Shown: positions 40,143 through 51,033 of the stretch, one piece after another
Position numbering within the stretch: the stretch's first letter is position 1
Layout of the letters: the number at the start of each line of letters is the position of its first letter
Origin: Pseudomonadota bacterium
GTDB lineage: Bacteria; Pseudomonadota; Gammaproteobacteria; Steroidobacterales; Steroidobacteraceae
NCBI GenBank assembly: GCA_016705325.1
Contig: JADIYJ010000013.1
Span: 141,963 to 205,962, forward strand
Reading direction: 5' to 3'
Length of the DNA: 64,000 nucleotides
Position numbers and translations under genes: made by a program
Notes under the pieces: model-generated
Database searches by the model: none
The model's input: only the letters and a program-made list of their open reading frames with translations
Told to the model about the DNA's origin: nothing

Positions 40143-40323
40143 AGCAACGCGGGCCGGCATCATGGTCGCGCGGGGTGCCGCCTTTCTTCATGGCGGGTCC
40201 GTAGCAGAGACGGTGGGGACCGGCATCGGGACAACTACCTGACCGCGGAAATTCCGCATTCCCCTGCGACCCCGGCAGACTAGAGTAGATGCGTTCAACT
40301 TGCGCCTGCGCGAGGGGAGCGCC

Positions 40324-42083
<1,760 letters not shown>

Positions 42084-42087
<4 letters not shown>

Positions 42088-43073
42088 ACGACTTGCCGGA
42101 CGGATTCGGGCGCGAACGCGGCCTGCACTTGCTGCGCGAGATGCTGCGCATCCGCCAGTTCGAGGATCGCTGCGCGGAACTCTATGGTGCCGGGCACATT
42201 CGCGGCTTCCTGCATCTTTACGATGGCGAGGAGGCGATCGCCGTCGGTGTGATGCAGGTACTGGGACCTGACGACGCGATCGTCTCGACTTATCGCGAGC
42301 ACGGCCACGCAATCGCTCGCGGTATCGCGATGGGGCCGTTGATGGCCGAGCTCTACGGCAAGCGCGCGGGCTGCAGCGGCGGTCGAGGCGGTTCGATGCA
42401 CATCTTCGACGCCGCGACGCGCTTCTACGGCGGTAACGCGATCGTCGGCGGCGGCTTACCGCTCGCGGTCGGCCTCGGGCTCGCCGCCAAGTTGAGGGGC
42501 ACGCGCAGCGTGTCGGCCTGCTTCTTCGGCGAAGGCGCCGCGGCGGAGGGTGAGTTTCACGAGTCGATGAACCTGGCTGCGTTGTGGCGGCTCCCCGTGC
42601 TCTTCATCTGCGAGAACAATCTCTACGCGATGGGCACGGCCTTGAGTCGTTCGGAATCGCAGACGGACATCCGGGCGAAGGCCGCAGCGTACGGCGTGCA
42701 GGCGGCCGCCGTGGATGGCATGGACGTGCTGGCCGTTGAACAGGCTGTGCACGAGGCAGTCGGGCATGCGCGCAATGGCCGCGGCCCGGCCCTGCTCGAG
42801 ATGCGTACCTATCGGCTGCGCGCGCACTCGATGTTCGATGCGCAACTCTATCGCGACAAGTCCGAGATCGAGGAGTGGCGCAAGCGCGGGCCGCTGACCA
42901 CGCTGACGACGCGACTGAAGGCGGCGGGACTGCTGAGCGAGGACGACTTCCAGGCCCTGCTGCGCGAGGCGGACGCAGAAGTCGCGGCCGCCGTCGAATT
43001 CGCGACGGCTGCAGAATGGGAGCCGGTCGGTGACCTCGCACGTCACGTGTACGCAGAGGCGGTGACATCATGA
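42084..43073 (+). CDS. 2-oxoacid dehydrogenase E1 component, alpha subunit (PDH/acetoin dehydrogenase type)
   Basis: The TPP-dependent decarboxylase subunit. The 329 residues show the E1 alpha layout: IRQFEDRCAELYGAGHIRGFLHLYDGEEAIAVG, YREHGHAIARG, GRGGSMHIFD, and the TPP motif GEGAAAEGEFHESMNLAALWRLPVLFICENN near residue 148. It overlaps its neighbours on both sides by 4 bases, so the five-gene set is one translational unit. The keto acid oxidised cannot be deduced; pyruvate or acetoin are the usual choices for this short E1 alpha type. Confidence 0.93.
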
Positions 43074-44062
43074 CGGCACCCGTGCGAATCACGTATCGCG
43101 AGGCGACGAAGCAGGGCCTCCGCGAGGCGCTGCTGGCGGATCTGCGCGTGTTCCTGATGGGCGAGGACGTTGGCAGGTACGGTGGCTGCTTCGCGGTCAG
43201 CAAGGGCCTGCTCGACGAGTTCGGCGAGGAACGCATCCGCGACACGCCGCTGTCTGAGTCCGCCTTCGTTGGCGCCGGCATCGGGGCGGCGCTCGGGGGC
43301 CTGCGGCCGATCGTCGAGGTCATGACCGTCAATTTCAGCCTGCTCGCGCTCGACCAGATCGTGAACACGGCGGCGACGCTGTGCCACATGTCGGGCGGAC
43401 AGTTTCCCGTGCCCGTCGTCATCCGCATGGCGACCGGCGCGGGGCGGCAGCTGGCGGCGCAGCACTCGCACAGCCTGGAGGCGTGGTACGCGCACGTGCC
43501 GGGGCTGCGCGTCGTCGAGCCCGCGACGATCGACGATGCACGGGGCGTGTTGCGGGCTGCGCTCGCTTCACCCGATCCAGTGATCGTGTTCGAGCCGATC
43601 TCGCTCTACAACATGGAGGGTGAACTCACGGCTGCGGCGGCGCAGGTGCGGCTCGACGGCGCGCGCGTGCATCGCACCGGCAGCAGCGTGACACTGGTGA
43701 CCTACGGCGCGAGTCTGTGGCGCTGCGTCGCGGCCGCCGAAGTGCTCGCGCAGGACGGGATCGACGCGGAGATCGTCGACCTGCGCAGCCTCAGGCCGCT
43801 GGACGACGCGACAGTGCTGAACTCGGTGCGCAAGACGCGCCGCGTCGTCATCGTCGACGAAGGCTGGCGCACCTGCAGCCTCGCGGCTGAGTTCGGGCAA
43901 CGCATCGTCGAGCAGGCTTTTTACGACCTGGATGCGCCCATTGCGCGTGTCTGCACCGAGGAGGTGCCCATCCCGTACCCGAAGCACCTCGAGGACGCTG
44001 CGCTGCCGAGCCTCGAGCGCATCGTGGCCACCGTGCGGAGGCAGCTTGGCCATGCAGACTGA
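43070..44062 (+). CDS. 2-oxoacid dehydrogenase E1 component, beta subunit
   Basis: Completes the E1 heterotetramer with the upstream gene. The 330 residues include YREATKQGLREALLADLRVFLMGEDVGRYGG, DTPLSESAFVGAGIGAALGGLRPIVEVMTVNF, ALDQIVNTAATLCHMSGGQ, and the C-terminal transketolase domain VIVDEGWRTCSLAAEFGQRI. The last 11 bases overlap the E2 start. Confidence 0.94.
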   Translation: MTAPVRITYREATKQGLREALLADLRVFLMGEDVGRYGGCFAVSKGLLDEFGEERIRDTPLSESAFVGAGIGAALGGLRPIVEVMTVNFSLLALDQIVNTAATLCHMSGGQFPVPVVIRMATGAGRQLAAQHSHSLEAWYAHVPGLRVVEPATIDDARGVLRAALASPDPVIVFEPISLYNMEGELTAAAAQVRLDGARVHRTGSSVTLVTYGASLWRCVAAAEVLAQDGIDAEIVDLRSLRPLDDATVLNSVRKTRRVVIVDEGWRTCSLAAEFGQRIVEQAFYDLDAPIARVCTEEVPIPYPKHLEDAALPSLERIVATVRRQLGHAD

Positions 44063-45191
44063 GTTCCGCCTGCCCGCGCTCGGTGCCGACATGGACGCGG
44101 GCACGATCGTCGAGTGGCACGTGGCGCCCGGCAGCCGCTGCAAGCGCGGCGACGTCGTGGCCGTGGTCGAGACCGACAAGGGCGCGATCGACGTCGAGGT
44201 GTTCGTCGACGGCATCGTGCGTGAACTCCTGGTGCCGCCGGGGACCCGCGTCCCGGTCGGTACCGTGCTTGCACTGCTCGATACCGAGGCGGCCGCTACT
44301 GCGCCGGAGAAGGTCCAGGTGCCTGCTGAGACGCGGGCGGAGGAGCGTGCGGCCAAGGCCATTGCACCGCGCGTGAAGATCTCGCCGGCAGCGCGCAAGC
44401 GCGCGTTGGAAATGCATGTCGATGTCGCGTCGCTGCGCGGCACGGGGCCGGAGGGCGCGATCACTGTGGCCGATGTCGAGCGGGTCGGGCTCACGTCCCA
44501 GCCCTCTCCCGCAGTCGCAGGAGAGGGGGCGGCCGGCATGCGCGCCGCGATCGCGGCGGCGATGTCGCGCTCGAAGCGCGAGATTCCGCACTACTACCTG
44601 ACCACGACGGTCGACGTGACGCCCGCCGTCGACTGGCTCGCGGCGCACAATGCCGCGGTGCCGGTGACCGGGCGACTGCTGCTGCCGGTGCTGCTGGTCA
44701 AGGCAGTCGCGCTGGCTTGTCGCGAGCATGCCGGCTTCAGCGGCTTTCATCGCGACGGCCGCTACGATGAGAGCCCGGTCGTCCATGTCGGCGTCGCGGT
44801 CGCCTTGCGCGGCGGCGGGCTGGTTGCGCCGGCCATCATGGACACCGCGGACAAGCCGCTCGCCGTGCTGATGGAGGGCTTCCGCGACCTCGTCACCCGT
44901 GCACGCGCCGGCCGGTTGCGGGCCAGCGAACTTGCCGCCTCCACGATCATCCTGACCAGCCTCGGCGAGGCGTCGGTCGAGACCGTGCTGCCCATCATCC
45001 AGCCGCCGCAGGTCGCGATCGTCGGTGCCGGCGTGGTCGCCGTTCGTCCCTGGATCGTCGACGGCAATATCGTGCCGCGCCACGTGCTGACGCTGTCGCT
45101 GGCAGCTGACCATCGCGTCACGGACGGGCGACTCGGCGCGCACTTCCTGGCGCGGATTGCCGCGCTGCTCGCCGCTCCAGCAGCGCTGTGA
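44052..45191 (+). CDS. 2-oxoacid dehydrogenase E2 component (dihydrolipoamide acyltransferase)
   Basis: Takes the acyl group from E1 onto lipoate and passes it to CoA. The 379 residues contain a lipoyl domain with ETDKGAIDVEV (lipoylated lysine near residue 42), a peripheral-subunit-binding domain (PRVKISPAARKRALEMHVD, residues about 100-140), a linker, and a short catalytic domain ending in the ADHRVTDGRLGAHF active-site motif. The linker LTSQPSPAVAGEGAAG is encoded by a small palindromic repeat element. There is no E3 gene here, so dihydrolipoamide dehydrogenase must come from elsewhere. An acyl carrier protein gene follows after 10 bases. Confidence 0.92.
   Translation: MQTEFRLPALGADMDAGTIVEWHVAPGSRCKRGDVVAVVETDKGAIDVEVFVDGIVRELLVPPGTRVPVGTVLALLDTEAAATAPEKVQVPAETRAEERAAKAIAPRVKISPAARKRALEMHVDVASLRGTGPEGAITVADVERVGLTSQPSPAVAGEGAAGMRAAIAAAMSRSKREIPHYYLTTTVDVTPAVDWLAAHNAAVPVTGRLLLPVLLVKAVALACREHAGFSGFHRDGRYDESPVVHVGVAVALRGGGLVAPAIMDTADKPLAVLMEGFRDLVTRARAGRLRASELAASTIILTSLGEASVETVLPIIQPPQVAIVGAGVVAVRPWIVDGNIVPRHVLTLSLAADHRVTDGRLGAHFLARIAALLAAPAAL
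44490..44528. repeat. REP-like palindrome inside the E2 gene
   Basis: CCCTCTCC and GGAGAGGG (44502-44509 and 44520-44527) flank CGCAGTCGCA, preceded by CTCACGTCCCAGCC. It is in frame and encodes the interdomain linker. A related sequence lies at the start of the AttH-like gene. Confidence 0.65.
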
Positions 45192-45201
45192 GGTCCGGAA
45201 C

Positions 45202-45447
45202 ATGAACCGCGAACAAATGGCACGCCGCGTCCTGGAACTGTTGACGGCGATCGCGCCGGACGTCGAGGCGAACTCGGTGATCTCCGGCGTCGCTTTCCGT
45301 GACCAGTTCGACTTCGACTCGATGGACACACTCAACCTCGCCATCGCTTTGCACCGCGAGTTCGGGGTGGACGTGCCGGAGGCCGACTACATGCACCTGG
45401 CGAGCCTCGACCAGTGCGTCGCCTACCTCGCGGAGCGCATCGCCTGA
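45202..45447 (+). CDS. Acyl carrier protein
   Basis: A stand-alone carrier protein of 81 residues with the phosphopantetheine site FDFDSMDTLNLAIALHREFGVDVPE (serine near residue 36). It starts MNREQMARRVLELL. It is not the fatty-acid-synthesis AcpP, whose motif is usually DSLDTVE. Its place between the dehydrogenase genes and an exporter suggests it carries an acyl group made or activated by the neighbouring enzymes, which is an inference. Confidence 0.9.
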   Translation: MNREQMARRVLELLTAIAPDVEANSVISGVAFRDQFDFDSMDTLNLAIALHREFGVDVPEADYMHLASLDQCVAYLAERIA

Positions 45448-45483
45448 TGAATCCATCCGGCACAACGCCTACGATTGGATTCC

Positions 45484-46152
45484 ATGCTCGAACTCCATGA
45501 CGTTGCCAGGTCTTTTGGCGGCCCCGCCGGCCGCCGCGTGCTCGACGGCGTTGCGCTCACCGTCATGCCGGGCGAGTACGTTGCAATCGTCGGCGAATCC
45601 GGCGTCGGCAAGTCCACGCTGCTGAACCTGATCGCCGGACTCGATGTACCCGACAGCGGCCAGCTGCTGCTCGAAGGGCGTGACCTTGCCCGGCTCGGCG
45701 AGGACGAGCGTACCCAGGTCCGTCGCACCCGCATGGGGTTCGTGTTCCAGGCGTTCCACCTGTTGCCGCACCTGAGCATCGCCCGCAACGTCGCGTTGCC
45801 GCTGGCGCTGAACGGACAGGCGGGTCGCGCGGCCGACGACCGCGTGATGGAGTTGCTCGAAGCCGTGGGCCTCGGCGACCGCGCGTCCAGTTATCCGCGT
45901 GAGCTGTCCGGCGGCGAGTCGCAGCGTGTCGCCGTGGCGCGCGCGCTGGCGCACCGTCCCGCGCTGGTCCTCGCAGACGAGCCGACGGGCAATCTCGATC
46001 CCGACAATGCGGCGATGATCCTGGAAGTGCTGCGTGCGCAGATCAAGCGGGACAACGCGGCGGGCATTCTCGTCACGCATTCGGCCGCCGCGGCAGCGTC
46101 GACCGACCGTGTCTACGAACTCACGCGTGCCGGGCTGACGCTTCGACCATGA
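45484..46152 (+). CDS. ABC transporter ATP-binding protein (LolD/YbbA-like)
   Basis: A 222-residue ATPase of the MacB/LolD class: Walker A GESGVGKSTLLN, FVFQAFHLLPHLS, signature LSGGESQRVAVARALA, Walker B ALVLADEPTGNLD, and the H-loop LVTHS. The ATG at 45484 begins the conserved domain; a TTG 9 bases upstream is possible. The stop overlaps the permease start (ATGA). With the next gene it forms a YbbA-YbbP-type transporter. Confidence 0.93.
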   Translation: MLELHDVARSFGGPAGRRVLDGVALTVMPGEYVAIVGESGVGKSTLLNLIAGLDVPDSGQLLLEGRDLARLGEDERTQVRRTRMGFVFQAFHLLPHLSIARNVALPLALNGQAGRAADDRVMELLEAVGLGDRASSYPRELSGGESQRVAVARALAHRPALVLADEPTGNLDPDNAAMILEVLRAQIKRDNAAGILVTHSAAAAASTDRVYELTRAGLTLRP

Positions 46153-48713
46153 GCGTTGCGGCACAAGCACTGCCGCCGGGCAGGAATGCGCTGCGGGCCC
46201 GGCTGTCGCTGCTTGATGCCGCGGTCGTCGGTCCGCTGCGCCAGGCGCCGGGTCGCACCCTGCTGGCCGTCCTCGCGATTGCGCTCGGCGTCGCGCTCGG
46301 TTTCGCGGTCTATCTGATCAATCGCGTGGCCGCCGACGAGGTGCAGGGTGCGTCGCGCTCGCTGTTCGGCCTCGCCGATCTCACCGTGCAGTCGCCGGGC
46401 AGCGGCTTCGACGAGTCGCTGTTCCCGCGGCTTCTGCGCGTGCCCGGCGTGGCTGCGGCGAGCCCGGTCGTCGAGGTGCAGGTCCGATTGCCGGGACGTG
46501 AGCGGAACCTGAAGCTGCTTGGCATCGACCCGTTCCGCGCAATGCAGTTGCAGCCCGCGCTCGCGGGCGCCGGTGCTTCGACCGAGCGGCAAGGGCAGGG
46601 GCTGCTGGCCGAAAATTCGATCTGGCTGAGTCCCGCGGCAGCACAGTCACTGGAACTCGAGGTCGGTGACGACCTCGACGTGCAGGTGGCGCTCGACCGC
46701 GTGCGCTTCCGTGTCGCTGGCATATTGCCCCCCGGTGCATATTCCCAGCCCGTCGGATTGCTGGATATCGGCGAGGCGCAGTGGCGACTGCAACGGCTGG
46801 GGCGACTCGATCGCATCGATCTGCGACTCGCACCGCACGCCGACCGGCCGTCCGTCCGCAACGCCATCGCTGCGCTGCTGCCGCCCGGCACACAGGTCGT
46901 CACGCCGGGCGAAGCGACGGACGACGCCGTGCGCCTGACCCGCGCGTACCGGTCGAACCTGACGGCACTGGCGCTGGTCGCGCTGTTCACAGGCGCGTTC
47001 CTGGTCTACGCCACGCAATCGCTCGCAGTGGCGCGCCGCCGCCGCGAAATCGCGCTGCTGCACGCCATGGGCATGTCGGTGCGCGAGCAACTAGCGGCGT
47101 CCCTGCTGGCGGGAACGATCGTGGGTGCGCTCGGAGCCGCGCTGGGCGTCATCCTCGGGGCGCTCGTGGCGCGTGCGGGACTCGCTTCCTTCGGCGCCGA
47201 CCTCGGGGCCGGCTACTTTCGCGGCGTCGCACCTGCGCTGAACGTCAGCGCGGGCGAGTACCTGGTTTTTTTCGTGCTCGGCGCCGGCGCCGCGCTGGTC
47301 GCCACGTTCGGGCCCGCCCGCGAGGCAGCGTCGGTGCCGGCGGCCGCAGCGCTCAAAGCCGGGGACGAAGCGCCGATGGCGCCGCGTACCCACGGCAGAA
47401 TCGCGCTCGCCTTGTTCGCAGCCGGCGTTCTCGCGCTCGCCTTGCCGCCGCTCGAGGGCATTGCGCTGCCGGGCTACGTTGCGATCGCGTGCCTCCTGCT
47501 CGGGGCTGTCTTCCTGACGCCGAGTATTGCGTCCACCGTGTTCGCTCGCCTCCGCACCGACGGACCCGCGTGGCGCCAGGTGGCGGTGGCGCAGCTGCGC
47601 GGTACGGCGCGGCGTGCGACCGTCAGCATCGCCGCCGTCCTCGTCAGCTTCAGCCTGATGGTCGCGATGGCGATCATGGTGTTCTCGTTCCGCATGTCGC
47701 TCGAAGCGTGGATGCAGCGCATCCTGCCCGCGGATCTGTACGTGCGCGCGGGCTCGGCCGCGGCCGGTGCGTACCTGGACGTGAACGCGCAGCGATCCAT
47801 CACGGCACTGCCCGAGATCACCCGTGCCGACTTCGTGAAGTTCCAGGACGTGCTGCTGCCCGGCGAGCGACTGCCCCTCACCATCATTGCGCGCCCGATC
47901 CACGAGCCGACCGCCGGCCAGGTGATTCCGATCCGACGGTCGGCGACCGGGCCCGCGCCGCAGGGAGCCATTCCGGTGTGGGCTTCCGAGGCCGCGCTGG
48001 ACCTGCGTGGATTCGACGTCGGCACGGAATTTGACCTGCCCATCGGCGGCAGGGTCGTGCGTGCGACGGTGCGCGGCATCTGGCGCGATTACGAGCGTCC
48101 GGGTGGATCGATCGTCATGAACCGCGACACCTTCATCGCGTTGAGCGGTGAACGCACCGCCACGACGGCGGCGCTCTGGCTGCGGGAAGGCACCGATGCC
48201 GAGGAATTCAGCGGACGGCTGCGCGACGCCATCGCGCGCAGTGGCGACTACGACGTCGCCATTCCAGGCGAGATCCGCCAGCGCTCGCTCGCGCTGTTCG
48301 ACCGCACCTTCGCCGTCACCTACCTGCTCGAAGCCGTCGCGGTCCTGATCGGCCTGTTCGGCATCAGTGCGAGCACGAGTTCGCAGGTGCTCGCCCGGCG
48401 CGGTGAGTTCGGCATGCTGCGACACCTCGGCGTCACGCGCCGCGAGATCGGGCGCATGCTCGCCTTCGAAGGGGCGGCGCTCGGCGCGATCGGGGTGGCG
48501 GCAGGTCTCGTCGTCGGCGCGATCGTGAGCATGATCCTGATCTTCGTCGTCAACCGGCAGTCGTTTCACTGGACGATGGACGTGCACGTGCCCTGGGGCC
48601 TGCTGGCGATCCTGAGCCTCGTGCTGGTCGGCGCGGCTGCGGCGACGGCGGCTTTCAGCGGACGTCGCGCCATGGGCGAGGACGTGATCCGTGCGGTGAA
48701 GGAGGACTGGTGA
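46149..48713 (+). CDS. FtsX-like ABC transporter permease (YbbP type)
   Basis: A large 854-residue inner-membrane protein with the layout of YbbP: one N-terminal transmembrane helix, a periplasmic domain, three helices of a first FtsX domain (residues about 265-400, with ALLHAMGMSVREQLAASLLAG), two or more central helices, a second periplasmic domain, and a final FtsX domain (MLRHLGVTRREIGRMLAFEG near 760). Such exporters often move lipids or lipoproteins out of the inner membrane. The AttH-like secreted protein is encoded next and overlaps by 4 bases, a common trio. Confidence 0.92.
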   Translation: MSVAAQALPPGRNALRARLSLLDAAVVGPLRQAPGRTLLAVLAIALGVALGFAVYLINRVAADEVQGASRSLFGLADLTVQSPGSGFDESLFPRLLRVPGVAAASPVVEVQVRLPGRERNLKLLGIDPFRAMQLQPALAGAGASTERQGQGLLAENSIWLSPAAAQSLELEVGDDLDVQVALDRVRFRVAGILPPGAYSQPVGLLDIGEAQWRLQRLGRLDRIDLRLAPHADRPSVRNAIAALLPPGTQVVTPGEATDDAVRLTRAYRSNLTALALVALFTGAFLVYATQSLAVARRRREIALLHAMGMSVREQLAASLLAGTIVGALGAALGVILGALVARAGLASFGADLGAGYFRGVAPALNVSAGEYLVFFVLGAGAALVATFGPAREAASVPAAAALKAGDEAPMAPRTHGRIALALFAAGVLALALPPLEGIALPGYVAIACLLLGAVFLTPSIASTVFARLRTDGPAWRQVAVAQLRGTARRATVSIAAVLVSFSLMVAMAIMVFSFRMSLEAWMQRILPADLYVRAGSAAAGAYLDVNAQRSITALPEITRADFVKFQDVLLPGERLPLTIIARPIHEPTAGQVIPIRRSATGPAPQGAIPVWASEAALDLRGFDVGTEFDLPIGGRVVRATVRGIWRDYERPGGSIVMNRDTFIALSGERTATTAALWLREGTDAEEFSGRLRDAIARSGDYDVAIPGEIRQRSLALFDRTFAVTYLLEAVAVLIGLFGISASTSSQVLARRGEFGMLRHLGVTRREIGRMLAFEGAALGAIGVAAGLVVGAIVSMILIFVVNRQSFHWTMDVHVPWGLLAILSLVLVGAAAATAAFSGRRAMGEDVIRAVKEDW

Positions 48714-49882
48714 GTTTGGGTCCTCTTGCTCCCTCGCAAGCCAGGGTGGGTTGGGATGTGAGCTTCCGGTCCCTGCTGCTTCTTCTTGTCCTTCCGCACG
48801 TCCTCCCCTTGCGCGCAAGCGCTGAAACCTCGTATCCACCGGTCGTGCCGGGCCACGAGATCGCCTTCCCGCGCGACGAAGGCAGTCACCCCGATTTCCG
48901 AATCGAGTGGTGGTACGTGACGGGCCAGCTCGACGATGCCACCCGCAAGGCCAAGTCGCCGCTTGGCTTCCAGGTCACGTTCTTTCGCGTGCGCACGGGG
49001 CTCGCGGCCGACAACCCGAGCAGCTTCGCACCGCGACAGGTGCTGTTTGCGCATGCCGCAATCGCCGACCCGGCGACGGGCCAGCTGCATCACGCGCAGC
49101 GCAGCGCGCGCACGGGATTCGACCTGGCGTATGCACGCGAGGGCCAACTCGACGTGAAGCTGGACGACTGGTCGATCCGGCAGGTGGCGCCGGGCCGGTA
49201 TGTCACGGCCGTTCACGGCGAGGACTTCGACTTCGAGCTCACGCTCGCATCGACGCAGCCGCCGTTGCTGCAGGGTGAGCGCGGCTTCAGCCGCAAGGGG
49301 CCGGACCCGCGCGCGGCGAGTTACTACTACAGCCTGCCGCAGCTTGCGGTCACCGGCGCGGTGACGGTGGGTGGCAGCACTCGCAAAGTCAGCGGCCAGG
49401 CGTGGTTCGACCACGAATGGTCGAGTGATTACGTGGACGAGAATGCCCTCGGATGGGATTGGCTGGGAGTGAACATGACCGACGGCGGGGCGCTGATGGC
49501 CTTCCGCATGCGCGACCGGCAGGGCGGTGAGCGCTGGGCGGGTGCGACGCTGCGTTTGCCTTCGCCCGGCGGGGCGGGAGATGTGAAGTTCGCGGGAACT
49601 GGCGAGGTGACAACCTTCGGGCCTGAGGCAGTGCACTGGGCACCGCTGCAGTCCTGGCGCTCCCCGCGAACCGGGGTGACGTACCCGGTCCAATGGCGAG
49701 TGCAGGTCGGTGACCGGCGTTATCGCGTCGAGCCGCTGCTGCTCGATGCCGAACTCGATTCACGTCCGACGACCGGCATCCTCTACTGGGAAGGCCCGAT
49801 CCGGCTCATCGACGAGGCAACGGGTCAGGAAGCCGGTCGCGGTTACCTCGAGCTGACGGGCTATGGCGGCAAGCGGGGGTAA
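48710..49882 (+). CDS. AttH/CrtC-like secreted lipocalin-fold protein
   Basis: A 390-residue protein with a signal peptide (SLLLLLVLPHVLPLRASAET) and the AttH/carotenoid 1,2-hydratase-like fold: HPDFRIEWWYVTGQL, GFQVTFFRVRT, ASYYYSLPQLAVTGAV, GQAWFDHEWSSDYVDENALGWDWLGVNM. Its function is unknown in most bacteria; it nearly always accompanies a YbbAP-like transporter. The GTG start overlaps the permease stop. The first 17 or so residues before the signal sequence are encoded by a REP-like element, so the native start may have lain further in. Confidence 0.88.
   Translation: MSLGPLAPSQARVGWDVSFRSLLLLLVLPHVLPLRASAETSYPPVVPGHEIAFPRDEGSHPDFRIEWWYVTGQLDDATRKAKSPLGFQVTFFRVRTGLAADNPSSFAPRQVLFAHAAIADPATGQLHHAQRSARTGFDLAYAREGQLDVKLDDWSIRQVAPGRYVTAVHGEDFDFELTLASTQPPLLQGERGFSRKGPDPRAASYYYSLPQLAVTGAVTVGGSTRKVSGQAWFDHEWSSDYVDENALGWDWLGVNMTDGGALMAFRMRDRQGGERWAGATLRLPSPGGAGDVKFAGTGEVTTFGPEAVHWAPLQSWRSPRTGVTYPVQWRVQVGDRRYRVEPLLLDAELDSRPTTGILYWEGPIRLIDEATGQEAGRGYLELTGYGGKRG
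48719..48762. repeat. REP-like element at the start of the AttH-like gene
   Basis: On the minus strand it begins CTCACATCCCAACCC, matching CTCACGTCCCAGCCC of the element in the E2 gene with two changes. The body has GCTTGCGAGGGAGCAAG. It encodes the residues before the signal peptide. Confidence 0.5.
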
Positions 49883-50810
49883 CGGGGACGCTGCAGCCCT
49901 GGGCCTTCCCCGAAAGCTGGAGAGCCAGACTATTTCGGGGAAGGCCGGGGCACCAGCGCCAAGCTGCGGCGAGTTGAACGTGTCGCAGACGCTCGGATCG
50001 CCTGAATTCATCCCCGTCATCAGCCAGCGGCTGCGCTGCTCCGACGTGCCGTGCGTGAACGCATCGGGCACGACGCGGCCCTGGGTTGCGCGCTGCAGCG
50101 TGTCGTCGCCGATGGCCGTCGCCGCGCGCAGGCCTTCCTCGATATCCGCCTGGGTGATGTTGAGGCGCGGCGCCGCGTCGCGCGCCCACACGCCGGCATA
50201 GCAATCCGCCTGCAGTTCCAGCATCACGGAGTACTGGTTCGCCTCGGCCTTGCTGCTCGCGCGCTGCTGCGCCTGCTGCACTTTTCCCGGCCGTGCCCGT
50301 CACGTTCTGCACGTGATGGCCGACTTCGTGCGCAATCACGTAGGCCTGGGCAAAGTCGCCGGGGGCACCGAACTTCTGCTCGAGTTCCTGGAAGAACGAG
50401 AGGTCGAGGTAGACCTTCTGGTCGAGCGGGCAATAGAACGGCCCCATCGCTGCCTGACCGGTGCCGCACGCCGACGGCGTCTGGCCCGTGAACATCACCA
50501 TGGTCGGCGGCGGGTAGTTGCCGCCGAAGAGCTTGCCCCACGTCTCCTCGGTCTGCGCCAGCGTCACGCCCGCAAGTTCGCTCAGCTGCGCTTCGGCCGC
50601 TGACTCCTGGTAGGGCTGCGACGACGGCTGCATCTCCACCGGCGCCTCTTTGGTCGCGACCCCGAGGAAGGGCAGCGGGTTGATGCCGAGGAAGCTCAGC
50701 ACGACCAGGAACAGGATCCCGCCCAGGCTGAGGCCCACGCCCTTGCGCACGGGCGACATGCCCCGGCGGTCTTCGATGTTCGAGCTGCGACGTTGCCCGC
50801 GAATATCCAT
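49760..50810 (-). CDS. YpfJ-type neutral zinc metallopeptidase (frameshifted)
   Basis: A membrane-anchored zinc peptidase of the neutral_zinc_metallopeptidase family. The N-terminus MDIRGQRRSSNIEDRRG is the family signature, followed by a transmembrane helix, a Cys-containing segment GFYCPLDQKVYLDLSFF-like region, the active site YVIAHEVGHHVQN (HEXXH), and LELQADCYAGVWA with the third ligand. One extra A in the run at 50282-50285 shifts the frame between GTAGK and VQQAQQRASSKAEANQ. The usual end is just after CDTFN. Here the frame runs on through a hairpin element and over the AttH gene end. A C-run error at 49907-49911 would place a TAG stop inside that hairpin. A GGAG site lies 9 bases before the ATG. 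Confidence 0.87.
49902..49946. repeat. Hairpin element copy 3
   Basis: Perfect 14-base arms (GGCCTTCCCCGAAA with TTTCGGGGAAGGCC) around a 17-base loop GCTGGAGAGCCAGACTA. The loop resembles that of copies 1 and 2 (GCTTGGAAAGGCAGAC) and the arms share CCTTCCCCGA. It sits at the 3' ends of the convergent AttH-like and YpfJ genes, the same kind of site as the mutT-tpm copies. Confidence 0.75.
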
Positions 50811-50867
50811 GCTGTCGGTCTCCTGCGGTGGAGTCGAACTATGTCATCTCCGTCCGGTGGCGGGGAA

Positions 50868-50913
50868 GTGTCCGCGAAAAGTGTCCGCCGCGTGCCAACG
50901 GACATCCGGACAC
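50868..50913 (+). promoter_or_regulatory. Putative activator-binding sites upstream of the exporter operon
   Basis: Two direct GTGTCCG motifs (50868, 50881) and two reverse CGGACA motifs (50899, 50907) form nested inverted repeats about 70-115 bases before the -24 element. The arrangement suits an NtrC-type enhancer, most likely the regulator encoded at the end of this operon. Confidence 0.6.
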
Positions 50914-50981
50914 CGCGCACCAGATCCTGCGCGCAGCCATAAATAACTTCTAAATCATGGTCTTGCGCGATCTGCGTTGGC

Positions 50982-50997
50982 TGGCACGATCCCTGCA
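50982..50997 (+). promoter_or_regulatory. Sigma-54 promoter of the exporter operon
   Basis: TGGCACG-N4-CTGCA with GG and GC exactly 10 bases apart, 37 bases before the start of the HlyD-like gene. The -24 half is perfect and the -12 half differs by one base. It agrees with the sigma-54 activator encoded downstream. Confidence 0.8.
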
Positions 50998-51033
50998 AAC
51001 TAAACAGAACTCTCCCGCATCCAAGCCAGTGAC

